Below, piece by piece: positions 9,923 through 17,670 of a DNA stretch of 64,000 nt; within the stretch, counting starts at the first letter, position 1, and each line of letters begins with the position of its first letter. The notes beneath the pieces are model-generated. The model had not been told where the DNA came from. It saw only the letters and a program-made list of their open reading frames with translations, and did not search any database. Origin of the DNA: Rhodoblastus acidophilus. GTDB taxonomy: Bacteria > Pseudomonadota > Alphaproteobacteria > Rhizobiales > Beijerinckiaceae. The stretch is taken from positions 310,001 to 374,000 of the forward strand of contig NZ_FYDG01000001.1 of NCBI RefSeq assembly GCF_900187365.1. Reading direction: 5' to 3'. The position numbers and the translations under genes are program-made.

Positions 9923-10398
9923 TGCGGCGACGCCGGTCCTCGGCGCGTTGACTTCACGACTGAATCGGTCGGGACTCATGACGCGGAGGATCCTCACGGC
10001 GCGCCGCGCCGGCGTCTCGATGGATTGATGCCGTGATGACAGCGGAGGCGGCGCGCCCAAAACGGGACCTGCGCCGTCCGCGCACGAAATTGTCGAGGTC
10101 GTCGCGGCAGGCCGCCTGACGCGCTTGCGCGGCGGCGCCAAATGTTTCTTTTAAGGCACGAAATTTTCTGCCTAATATATCATCTATATTTCCGAGAATT
10201 AGCGTTAAATCGCGCAAAACGCCCAATCGCGCGCCATTTCGTGATCGCGCCGCCCAAACTCCTGAGAAATAAAGCCAGACAGATCAAGGCCGCGCTCTGG
10301 GTCAACTGATGGCACAGTGATTGCTACGAACTTTTTGTTCCTAGTGTGAAACGTCGGTAAGCAGCCGCTGCGGCGTCCTCCAGGGCTCGGAGACCCAC
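9923..10398. other. Intergenic region before the permease operon
   Basis: 476 bases without a believable gene. The stretch 10141-10210 is clearly AT-rich compared with its surroundings. The sigma-54 promoter described separately lies near the right end. I saw no palindromic NtrC-type upstream site by eye. Confidence 0.5.
10310..10325 (+). promoter_or_regulatory. Sigma-54 (RpoN) promoter
   Basis: TGGCAC-AGTGA-TTGCT matches the -24/-12 consensus TGGCAC-N5-TTGCW at every position, with the GG and GC dinucleotides at the required spacing. Transcription would start near 10336, leaving a leader of about 60 bases before the permease ATG. It implies an enhancer-binding activator and likely nitrogen or stress control. 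Confidence 0.7.
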
Positions 10399-11781
10399 AT
10401 GTCAGAATTGAGGAAAGATAGTCTGTCGTTCGTCGAGACGCTGGGCCAATCGGTCGCCAACGTCTCGCCGACCTTGACGCCTGCGCTCTCCATCGCCGTG
10501 GTCGCCGGGACCGCCGGCACAGGCTCCTGGTTCGTCTACCTTCTGTCCGCGATCTCCATGCTGGTGGTGGGCGTCAATATCGGCAAATTGGCCCGGCAAT
10601 TTCCGGTCGCCGGCTCGTTCTTCATCTATGTCTCGCGCGTGCTCGGCCCGTCCTGGGGCATGCTGTCGGGCTGGTCGATGCTGCTGGCCTATCTGGCCAC
10701 GGCGATGGCGCTGACGGTCGCGACCTCGATCTTCGTCAAGACCATGCTGACCGCCCTCGGCGTGACCGTCGCGCCGCCGGCGCTGCTGCTCTACGTCGTG
10801 GTCTCGGCGCTCGCCTGGTTCCTGTCGTCGCGCGACATCCGCCTGTCCTCGCGCATCGGCCTGACGCTGGAGGCCATTTCGGTGGCCATCATCCTGTTCG
10901 TCTGCATCGCCATTCTGTTCACGCACGGCTTCAGCCTCGACATGAAGCAGGTCAAGATGGTCGGGCTTGACGCCAGCGCCATTCCGCAGGCGGTGGTGTT
11001 CGGCATTTTCGGCTTTGTCGGCTTTGAAAGCGCCGCGACGCTGGCCAAGGAGACGCGCAATCCCGAAGCCACCATCCCCCGCGCCATCAACTGGACGGCG
11101 GTCGCCGCCGGCGCCTTCTTCGTCTTCACCACCTATGTCATCACTATGGGTTTCGACGACGACACCGCAAAACTCGCCGGCAGCTCCGCCCCGCTCGCGG
11201 ACATTTTGAGCGGCGAGAGCCCGCTGCTAACGGCGTTCGTCTATTTCGGCGCGACAATCAGCTCGTTCGCCTGCGCGCTCGCCTCGCTGAACGCGTTCGG
11301 CCGCCTGCTGTACTCGCTCGGCCGCTACCAGTTCGTGCACCAGTCGATGGGCATGGTCCATGCGGAGCACAAGACGCCGCATGTCGCCCTGGGCGTCGGC
11401 GCCGCCCTCAACTTCGTCCTGTGCGCCGTCCTTGTCGCCGCCGGCTCGGAAACCGAAACGTTCGGCTGGTACGGCACCATGGCTTCGTTCGGCTTCATCG
11501 TGGTCTATTTCATGTGCTCGCTGTGCGCGCCGCTCTATTTCCGCCAGATCGGCAAGGAGAAGCGCCGGCACAACATGGTCGGGGAGCTCGGCATGATTCT
11601 GATGGGCGGCGCGTTGGTGGGCAGCGTCTATCCGGCGCCGGCCTATCCGCTGAACCTGCTGCCCTATATCTTCGTCGCCTATCTCGCCGTCGGCGTCGCC
11701 TGGTACTTCATCCTGAAGCTGCGGGCGCCGCAAACCCTGCTCGGCATCGAGCACGACATGGAAGTCGCCGGCGAAGCCTGA
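10399..11781 (+). CDS. APC-family amino acid permease
   Basis: 460 residues with about 12 hydrophobic segments. The N-terminus (SLSFVETLGQSVANVSPT) and the loop KETRNPEATIPRAI match the amino acid-polyamine-organocation family. It should move an amino acid or amine across the inner membrane, by proton symport or exchange. The specific substrate cannot be read from sequence. It is the first gene behind the sigma-54 promoter and lies 50 bases before a kinase gene, so transport may be regulated by the Ser/Thr kinase and phosphatase that follow (inference). Confidence 0.85.
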   Translation: MSELRKDSLSFVETLGQSVANVSPTLTPALSIAVVAGTAGTGSWFVYLLSAISMLVVGVNIGKLARQFPVAGSFFIYVSRVLGPSWGMLSGWSMLLAYLATAMALTVATSIFVKTMLTALGVTVAPPALLLYVVVSALAWFLSSRDIRLSSRIGLTLEAISVAIILFVCIAILFTHGFSLDMKQVKMVGLDASAIPQAVVFGIFGFVGFESAATLAKETRNPEATIPRAINWTAVAAGAFFVFTTYVITMGFDDDTAKLAGSSAPLADILSGESPLLTAFVYFGATISSFACALASLNAFGRLLYSLGRYQFVHQSMGMVHAEHKTPHVALGVGAALNFVLCAVLVAAGSETETFGWYGTMASFGFIVVYFMCSLCAPLYFRQIGKEKRRHNMVGELGMILMGGALVGSVYPAPAYPLNLLPYIFVAYLAVGVAWYFILKLRAPQTLLGIEHDMEVAGEA

Positions 11782-11830
11782 CGCCGCCGGGGCGAGCCCT
11801 CGCCCCGGTTCTCCCATGAAAGGAATCGCC

Positions 11831-13456
11831 ATGAACGACAGCCCGCCCGTCGCCGCCGCCGGATGGACTGTCGAACTCGGCGAGGCTGGCGACGGCGCCG
11901 AATTCCGCGCGGTCTACCGCGGCGAGGATTTCGGCGCCCCGCGCCGCGGCTTGCTCGCCCTGATCGCGCGGGGCGATAGCGTCGGCGGGGCGCCGGAGGA
12001 GGCCGCGCAACTCGCCGCCCGCCTGTTCGCCGAAGGCTATTTCGGCGGCCTCGCCACCCTCTCGCCCACGCGCGCCGCCGCCCGCGCCCTGACCAGCGCC
12101 AACGCGTGGATGCACCGCCAATCGCGCGCCGACGTCCAGCGCCTGGGCATGGCCGCCTCGCTCTGCGCCGTGGCGCTGCCGGCGTCAAAGACATGCGTGG
12201 TGCTGCATCTCGGCGACACCCGCGCCCTGCTGCTGCGCGACGGACAGATTCAGCCCCTCACCGCCGATCACCTGCGCCCGCTGCCCTCCGGCGCTAAAAT
12301 CCTCACCCGCGCCATCGGCCTCGACCGCGAGGCGCAGGCGGATGTCGTCGAATTCGACGCAAGGCCGGGGGATCGCCTGGTCCTGCTCGGCGCCAGCCGC
12401 GCGGAACAGCTTGAAGCCCTGCTGCGCGGCGACTCGCCGCAAATTCTTGCGCAAAACCTCGCCGGATCGGGCGGCGCGGCCTTGGTGCTCGACGTGCGCG
12501 GAGTCGCCGCGCCCGAGATCGAGGACATCGCCCGCGATTTCGCCGATCTGCCGCTCCGGCCGCCGCCGCAGGAAGGCGACACGCTCGACGGTTTCGTCAT
12601 CGGCCGCACGCTCTATCGCGGCCCCTACACTTTGCTGAAGCGCGCCCGCGACGCCGTCGAAAACCGCGATGTCGTGTTAAAGCTGCCGCTGCCGGCCATG
12701 GCGCAGGATGCGGTGTTCCAGGCGGGGTTCCTGCGCGAAGCCTGGATCGGCGCCCGCGCGCGCAGCCGCTTCCTGGTGGATTATCTCGACGTCCCGCGCG
12801 AGCGGCGCTCCTGTCTTTATCTGGTCATGCCGTATTATCACGGCCAGACGCTGGAGGCGCGGCTCAAAGAGACGCCGCCGGCGTCGCTGGCCGAGGGCGC
12901 GGGCGTCGCCGCCAGCCTTTGCGACGCCATCGAGGATCTCGCGCGCAAGCAGGTGGTGCATCGCGACATCAAGCCCGAAAACATTTTCCTGCTCTCCACC
13001 GGCGAGATCAAACTGCTCGACCTCGGGCTGGCGGCGCTGCCGGGGCTCGGCGAAGTCCGCGACGATCTCGGCGGCACCACGCGCTACATGGCCCCCGAAC
13101 TGTTCAAGGGCGCCGCCGCCGGGCCGCGCACGGAAATGTTTTCGCTCGGCGTGACGCTCTATCGCATGTTCAGCGGCGGCGCGTTTCCATTCGGCCGCCG
13201 CGAGGCGTTCCCGCTGGCGCGGGCGCGGCCCGACCTGCCGCAATGGTTAGGCGAGATCATCGCCCGCGCCATCGCCGCCGACCCCGGCGCCCGCTTCGCC
13301 GACGCGGCGCAATTGCGCGACGCGCTGGAGCACGGCCTGGCGCATCAGAACTGGCGCGCGCCGAACCGGCGCCGATTCGACCCCGCGACGCCCTGGCGGA
13401 TCGCGACCGCCGTTCTGGCGCTGCTGTGCGTCGCTTTGCTGGTCTGGAAGCGCTGA
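11831..13456 (+). CDS. Membrane-anchored Ser/Thr kinase with degenerate PP2C domain
   Basis: 541 residues from ATG 11831, which follows AAAGGA; an upstream ATG at 11816 is less likely. Residues 1-240 keep the PP2C fold (HLGDTRALLLRDG) but the metal-binding ADGxGG box reads ARGDSVGG and the closing GGxDN box reads GSGGAAL, so phosphatase activity is unlikely. Residues from about 250 form a protein kinase: VVLKLPL (lysine), HRDIKPENIFLL at about 377, LLDLGLA and TTRYMAPELF. A C-terminal membrane helix follows (ATAVLALLCVALLVW). The stop overlaps the start of the next gene, an intact PP2C, as TGATG. Bifunctional phosphatase/kinase fusions of this kind are known in proteobacteria, often near nitrogen transport genes; the target here is unknown. 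Confidence 0.8.
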   Translation: MNDSPPVAAAGWTVELGEAGDGAEFRAVYRGEDFGAPRRGLLALIARGDSVGGAPEEAAQLAARLFAEGYFGGLATLSPTRAAARALTSANAWMHRQSRADVQRLGMAASLCAVALPASKTCVVLHLGDTRALLLRDGQIQPLTADHLRPLPSGAKILTRAIGLDREAQADVVEFDARPGDRLVLLGASRAEQLEALLRGDSPQILAQNLAGSGGAALVLDVRGVAAPEIEDIARDFADLPLRPPPQEGDTLDGFVIGRTLYRGPYTLLKRARDAVENRDVVLKLPLPAMAQDAVFQAGFLREAWIGARARSRFLVDYLDVPRERRSCLYLVMPYYHGQTLEARLKETPPASLAEGAGVAASLCDAIEDLARKQVVHRDIKPENIFLLSTGEIKLLDLGLAALPGLGEVRDDLGGTTRYMAPELFKGAAAGPRTEMFSLGVTLYRMFSGGAFPFGRREAFPLARARPDLPQWLGEIIARAIAADPGARFADAAQLRDALEHGLAHQNWRAPNRRRFDPATPWRIATAVLALLCVALLVWKR

Positions 13457-14178
13457 TGTCCGCGCCCGACCTCACGCTGGCGCCGCCGCGCCTCGCCTAT
13501 GGCCTGGTGACGTCGCGAGGAAAACGTCCGGACAACCAGGATTTCGCCGCCTGCTGCCGCGATCCGTCGCGACGGCGCGGTTTCGTCGCGGCGGTCGCGG
13601 ATGGCCTTGGCGGCCACAAGGGCGGGCGCGAGGCGGCGGAAACCGTGGTGCGCGCCTTCCTCGACGGCTATTTCGGCGCGGCGCCGCAGCTGTCGCCGCT
13701 CGCCGCCGCGAGCCGCTCCATCGAGGCCGCCAACGACTGGATCGCTGCGATCGGCCGACGCGACCCGCACCTGGCGCATATGGCCACAACGTTCACCGCG
13801 CTGCTGCTGTCCGAAGGCGAGGGGCGCATCCTGCATGTCGGCGACAGCCGCGCCTATCGCCTGTCCGCCGGCCGCCTGGAGCAATTGACGCTCGACCATG
13901 TGGTCGATTTCGGCGAACCCATGCTGCGCCTGCGCCGCGCCATCGGTTTTGACGCGCGCGTGCGCGTGGATCATGTGGCGCTCGACCTGACGCCCGGCGA
14001 CCGGCTGCTGCTGTGCACCGACGGCCTGCATGGCGCGCTGCCGGCGAAAAAAATCGCGGCGCTGCTCGCCGCCGCCGCCTCGCCGCTACAGGCGGCCAAG
14101 GATTTGCGCGACGCCGCGCTGGCGGCCGGCGGCGCCGACAATGTCACGGCGGTGGTGATCGACGTCCGCGCGCCATGA
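13456..14178 (+). CDS. PP2C-type Ser/Thr protein phosphatase
   Basis: 240 residues starting at the ATG that overlaps the preceding stop by one base. All PP2C motifs are present: RPDNQDF, VADGLGGHKGG, HVGDSRAYRL, LCTDGLHG and GGADNVTAVVI, giving the aspartates that hold the metal centre. It should dephosphorylate Ser/Thr residues, probably on the kinase encoded just upstream or on that kinase's targets. Translational coupling fits a kinase/phosphatase pair made in fixed ratio. Confidence 0.9.
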   Translation: MSAPDLTLAPPRLAYGLVTSRGKRPDNQDFAACCRDPSRRRGFVAAVADGLGGHKGGREAAETVVRAFLDGYFGAAPQLSPLAAASRSIEAANDWIAAIGRRDPHLAHMATTFTALLLSEGEGRILHVGDSRAYRLSAGRLEQLTLDHVVDFGEPMLRLRRAIGFDARVRVDHVALDLTPGDRLLLCTDGLHGALPAKKIAALLAAAASPLQAAKDLRDAALAAGGADNVTAVVIDVRAP

Positions 14179-14230
14179 CGCGGGGCGTTGGACGGCCTAT
14201 CATCGGGAGACTCACCGGGGGCGCTTCGCC

Positions 14231-15034
14231 ATGCTGTTTTCCGTCCGTCACCGCACGCTCTACGCCTATTCCGCGCCGGTGCGGCTGGGCGACCATCTGC
14301 TGCGCCTGCGCCCGCGTCAAACCGGCGTGCGCATCGTCCGCGAAAGCCTGCGCATCGAGCCGGCGCCGGCGTCGCAGACCGAGCGCATCGACCGCTACGG
14401 CAACAGGACGACGGAGGTCGCCTTCGCCGGGGAAACCGACCGGCTGCTGATCGAGTCCCGCTTCGAGCTGGAGACGGACCCGGCGCCTCGGCCTTGGCTT
14501 GATGAGCGCGAGATCCGGGCGGAGTTCGGCGGCGGCGCCGGCCCGCGCGTGCGCGCTTACGCCGCCGAACTTTTCGCCCGCACAGGCGGCGACGCCCTGG
14601 CCTTTCTCGACGCGCTCACTGGCGATCTTTTTGCGCGCACCGATCGGAAAATTCGTGACATCGGCTACGCCCAGGATCCCGAGGAGACGCTGGCTCGCGC
14701 GCGAGGGGCCTGCCGCGATCTCACCCTATTATTCATGGCGGCGGCGCGCAGCCAAAACATCCCGGCGCGTTTCGTCAGCGGCTATCAAGCCCACGCGGAA
14801 ACGCCGGACGGCAAGCGGCATCTGCACGCCTGGCCGGAAGTTTTCCTGCCCGGCGCCGGCTGGCGCGGCTACGATCCGACGCACGGATGCGCCGCAGCCT
14901 CCGGCCATGTCGCGCTCTGCGCCGGCGCCGACCAGCTTTCGACCATGCCGGTGGAAGGCGGTTTTTTCGGCGACGGCGCGACCTCGACGCTGCGGTTCGA
15001 CCTCGACATTCGCGTCGGGGATGGCAGGGTATGA
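14231..15034 (+). CDS. Transglutaminase-like cysteine protease family protein
   Basis: 267 residues. The N-terminal part (MLFSVRHRTLYAYSAPV, LRLRPR) is the bacterial transglutaminase-associated N-domain, and the core holds the catalytic triad context: ARGACRDLTLLFMAAAR (Cys), HLHAWPEVFLPGAGW (His) and YDPTHG (Asp). There is no signal peptide, so it is likely cytoplasmic. It lies 52 bases after the PP2C gene and may end the sigma-54 operon. Members of this family are hydrolases or amidases of uncertain substrate. Confidence 0.8.
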   Translation: MLFSVRHRTLYAYSAPVRLGDHLLRLRPRQTGVRIVRESLRIEPAPASQTERIDRYGNRTTEVAFAGETDRLLIESRFELETDPAPRPWLDEREIRAEFGGGAGPRVRAYAAELFARTGGDALAFLDALTGDLFARTDRKIRDIGYAQDPEETLARARGACRDLTLLFMAAARSQNIPARFVSGYQAHAETPDGKRHLHAWPEVFLPGAGWRGYDPTHGCAAASGHVALCAGADQLSTMPVEGGFFGDGATSTLRFDLDIRVGDGRV

Positions 15035-15095
15035 AAGAATGAATCCAAAGCCGCTTCGAATTCGCGCGCCAAAAATACAATGAGCCGTCCGGACC

Positions 15096-16004
15096 ATGAA
15101 ACTGCAACAGATCCGTTACTTCCTCGCGGTGACGGAGGAGCGTAACTTCACCCGCGCCGCCGCGCGCCTCGGCGTCGGCCAGCCGCCGTTGAGCATGCAG
15201 ATCAAGGAGTTGGAGCTGGAGATCGGCGCGCCGCTGTTTCATCGGCTGCGCTCGGGCGCCGAACTCACCGACGCCGGCCGCGCCTTTTTCGCCATCGCCA
15301 AATCCATCCCCACGCGCGCGGAGGAGGCGATCCGCGCGGCGCGCCGGGCCGCGCGCGGCGAGACCGGGCGGCTCGCCCTCGGGGTCACCACCACCACCGC
15401 GATGAACCCGGCCATTCCCTCCGCCGTGCGCACGTTCAAGCGCAAGTTTCCCGATGTCGAATTCCGGTTCGAGGAAGCCAATTCGCTGCGCCTGATCGAC
15501 GATCTGCTCGCCGGCGACCTCGATTTCGCCATCATCCGTCCGAACGGGGCCGAGCCGGCGACACTCGCCGTCCACCACCTCATCGACGAGCCGCTGGCGG
15601 CGGCGCTCCCCACAGCCCTGGCGGGCCGCTTCGGCCCGGGCGAGATCGAACTCGCGGCGCTGCGCGAACACCCGTTCATCATGACGCCGCCCTCGGCGGG
15701 CTTAGGCCTGCGCAACGCCTCGATCCGCGCCTGCATCGCCGCCGGCTTCGACCCGCCGATCGGCCCGGGCGCGCCGCATATCGCCGCCATTCTCTCGCTG
15801 GTGTCGGCCGAACTCGGGATCGCGCTGGTGCCGGACTCGACGCGCCGCATCGGCATTGGCGGCGTCGCCTATCGCCCGCTCAAGCCGCCGGTCCCGACGG
15901 TTGCGATCGCCTTCGCCCATCTCGGCGAAAACCCGGCGCAGCCCGCGCTGAATTTCGCAAAAATCCTGCTGGCGGTCATGGGCGCCGCCAGAACCGCGTC
16001 CTGA
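15096..16004 (+). CDS. LysR-family transcriptional regulator
   Basis: 302 residues. The N-terminal winged helix is typical (MKLQQIRYFLAVTEERNFTR, PPLSMQIKELE, LFHRLRSGAELTDAG) and is followed by a periplasmic-binding-like effector domain. The gene is 99 bases before an MFS exporter on the same strand, and LysR genes next to exporters commonly control them. The inducer cannot be inferred. Confidence 0.88.
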   Translation: MKLQQIRYFLAVTEERNFTRAAARLGVGQPPLSMQIKELELEIGAPLFHRLRSGAELTDAGRAFFAIAKSIPTRAEEAIRAARRAARGETGRLALGVTTTTAMNPAIPSAVRTFKRKFPDVEFRFEEANSLRLIDDLLAGDLDFAIIRPNGAEPATLAVHHLIDEPLAAALPTALAGRFGPGEIELAALREHPFIMTPPSAGLGLRNASIRACIAAGFDPPIGPGAPHIAAILSLVSAELGIALVPDSTRRIGIGGVAYRPLKPPVPTVAIAFAHLGENPAQPALNFAKILLAVMGAARTAS

Positions 16005-16103
16005 CCATCTCAGTCATTCGAAAAACAGATCGAACACGCACAAAACATATATTGGACATATGGCCGCGTGGGGACCAAAACCTCCCTCAAGTGAGCGAGG
16101 ATC

Positions 16104-17381
16104 ATGTCTACAGAACTTGCAGCCGCCCCACCGGCGGATATCGCCGCGTTCGACGCGAATGGCGCCGCGCGCGGCAAGATCGAACGTCCCAACCTTTGGA
16201 TCGAGCAGGGGTCGCGCGAATTCCGCCGCGCCGGAATCGCGCTGTTTCTGGTGGGTTTCGCCAGCTTTTCGCTGATCTATTGCGTGCAGCCGCTGCTGCC
16301 CGCCTTCACCGCCGCCTTTCACGTCGGGCCGGCGCAAAGCTCGCTGGCGCTGTCGCTGACCACGGGCCTGCTGGCGGTGTCGATCGTGCTGGCCGGCGCC
16401 TTTTCGCAAGGGCTGGGCCGGCGCGCCCTGATCATCGGCTCAATGATCTCGGCGGGCCTGCTCAATCTCGTGGCGGCGAACGCGCCCGACTGGCACACGC
16501 TGCTGGCGGCGCGCGCGCTGGAAGGTTTCCTGCTCGGCGGCGTGCCGGCGGTGTCCATGGCCTATCTGGCCGAGGAGATCGCGCCCAGCCATCTCGGCAA
16601 GGCCATGGGCCTCTACATCGCGGGCACCGCTTTCGGCGCCATGATGGGGCGCGTCGGCATGGGCATGATGACCGAATTCGCGTCCTGGCGCGTCGCGATG
16701 GGCGGCCTGGGCGTCTTGTGCCTGCTTTCGGCGTTCGCGGCGCTGGCGCTGCTGCCGCCCTCGCGCAATTTCACGCCGGGCGCGGCCAGCAGCCTGAGTT
16801 TTCACATGCGGGCCTGGAAGGGACATTTGGGCCGCCCTGAACTGCGGCGCATCTTCGCCATCGGCTTCGTGCTGACGAGCATTTTCGTCACCATCTTCAA
16901 CTATGCCACCTTCCGCCTGTCCGGCGCCCCTTACGGGCTCGGCCAGACCCAGGTCAGCCTGATCTTCCTGGCCTTCGCCTTCGGCATCGTGTCGTCATCG
17001 CTGGCGGGCGCGCTGGCGGACCGGTTCGGCCGCCGCCCGCTGCTGATCGCCGGCTTCGGCCTGATGCTCGCCGGCGTCGGCGTGACGCTGGCCGCGTCCC
17101 TGGTCGCGGTGGTGATCGGCATCGCCCTGATGACGACGGGCTTTTTCGTCGGCCATTCCGTGGCGAGCAGCTCGATCGGTCCTCTCGCCGGCAAGACCAA
17201 GGGCCACGCCGCCTCGCTCTACCTGCTGTTCTACTACATCGGGTCGAGCGTCACCGGCTCGCTCGGCGGCTGGTTCTGGCAGCACGGCGGCTGGAGCGCC
17301 GTGGCCGGCCTCGCCGCCGCCCTGGCCGCGGCCGGCCTCGCGCTGAGCGCGTTCGTTGGCGCGGCGGCGCAGCAGGAATAA
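16104..17381 (+). CDS. MFS transporter (YnfM-like drug/metabolite exporter)
   Basis: 425 residues with 12 hydrophobic segments after a 45-residue cytoplasmic N-terminus. The family signatures are the loop 2-3 region (GRRALIIGSMIS) and its repeat in the second half (DRFGRRPLLIAGFG), and the layout (FSLIYCVQPLLPAFTAAFHV) resembles the YnfM/arabinose-efflux subfamily. The start ATG at 16104 follows GAGGA. Probably exported substrate: a small metabolite or inhibitor. Convergent with feoC 63 bases further on; I saw no clear terminator between them. Confidence 0.83.
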   Translation: MSTELAAAPPADIAAFDANGAARGKIERPNLWIEQGSREFRRAGIALFLVGFASFSLIYCVQPLLPAFTAAFHVGPAQSSLALSLTTGLLAVSIVLAGAFSQGLGRRALIIGSMISAGLLNLVAANAPDWHTLLAARALEGFLLGGVPAVSMAYLAEEIAPSHLGKAMGLYIAGTAFGAMMGRVGMGMMTEFASWRVAMGGLGVLCLLSAFAALALLPPSRNFTPGAASSLSFHMRAWKGHLGRPELRRIFAIGFVLTSIFVTIFNYATFRLSGAPYGLGQTQVSLIFLAFAFGIVSSSLAGALADRFGRRPLLIAGFGLMLAGVGVTLAASLVAVVIGIALMTTGFFVGHSVASSSIGPLAGKTKGHAASLYLLFYYIGSSVTGSLGGWFWQHGGWSAVAGLAAALAAAGLALSAFVGAAAQQE

Positions 17382-17443
17382 AGCCAGCGATCGCAAAAAA
17401 GGATTTCGCGCACGTGAATTGGCGCGCCCCGCTCCGGCGAGGC

Positions 17444-17665
17444 TCAGGCCACCCATTCATAGACGTCGTCGGGCCGGCTGGCGCAAGCGCAGCCGGCCTT
17501 GCACGCCTCGCACTGGATCAGCCTGACCCGGCCCTTGCCGACCCAGTGTTGCAACAACTGCCGCGCCGCCTCAGGCGACGAGTCGAAATGCAGCGCGATG
17601 TCAGACAAAGGGGCGCGGCGGCGATCCATCAGATAGGCCTTGGCCTCGGTCAATGTCATGGCCAT
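17444..17665 (-). CDS. feoC: FeoC-like [Fe-S] winged-helix regulator of ferrous iron uptake
   Basis: 73 residues from ATG 17665; a GTG at 17674 that overlaps the feoB stop is an equally possible start. A short winged helix (LTEAKAYLMDRRRAPLSDIA, SPEAARQLLQHW) is followed by a cysteine cluster C-x2-C-x3-C-x-C (CEACKAGCAC), able to bind an iron-sulfur cluster as in FeoC. It is the last gene of feoABC, and FeoC is known to stabilise FeoB or sense oxygen and iron. Confidence 0.8.
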   Translation of the reverse strand: MAMTLTEAKAYLMDRRRAPLSDIALHFDSSPEAARQLLQHWVGKGRVRLIQCEACKAGCACASRPDDVYEWVA

Positions 17666-17670
17666 GACGG

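Noticed and set aside
6578-10141. Very long minus-strand open frame inside the nuclease gene
   Set aside because: A GC-rich antisense shadow, low-complexity Arg/Gly/Val/Asp composition, no ribosome site.
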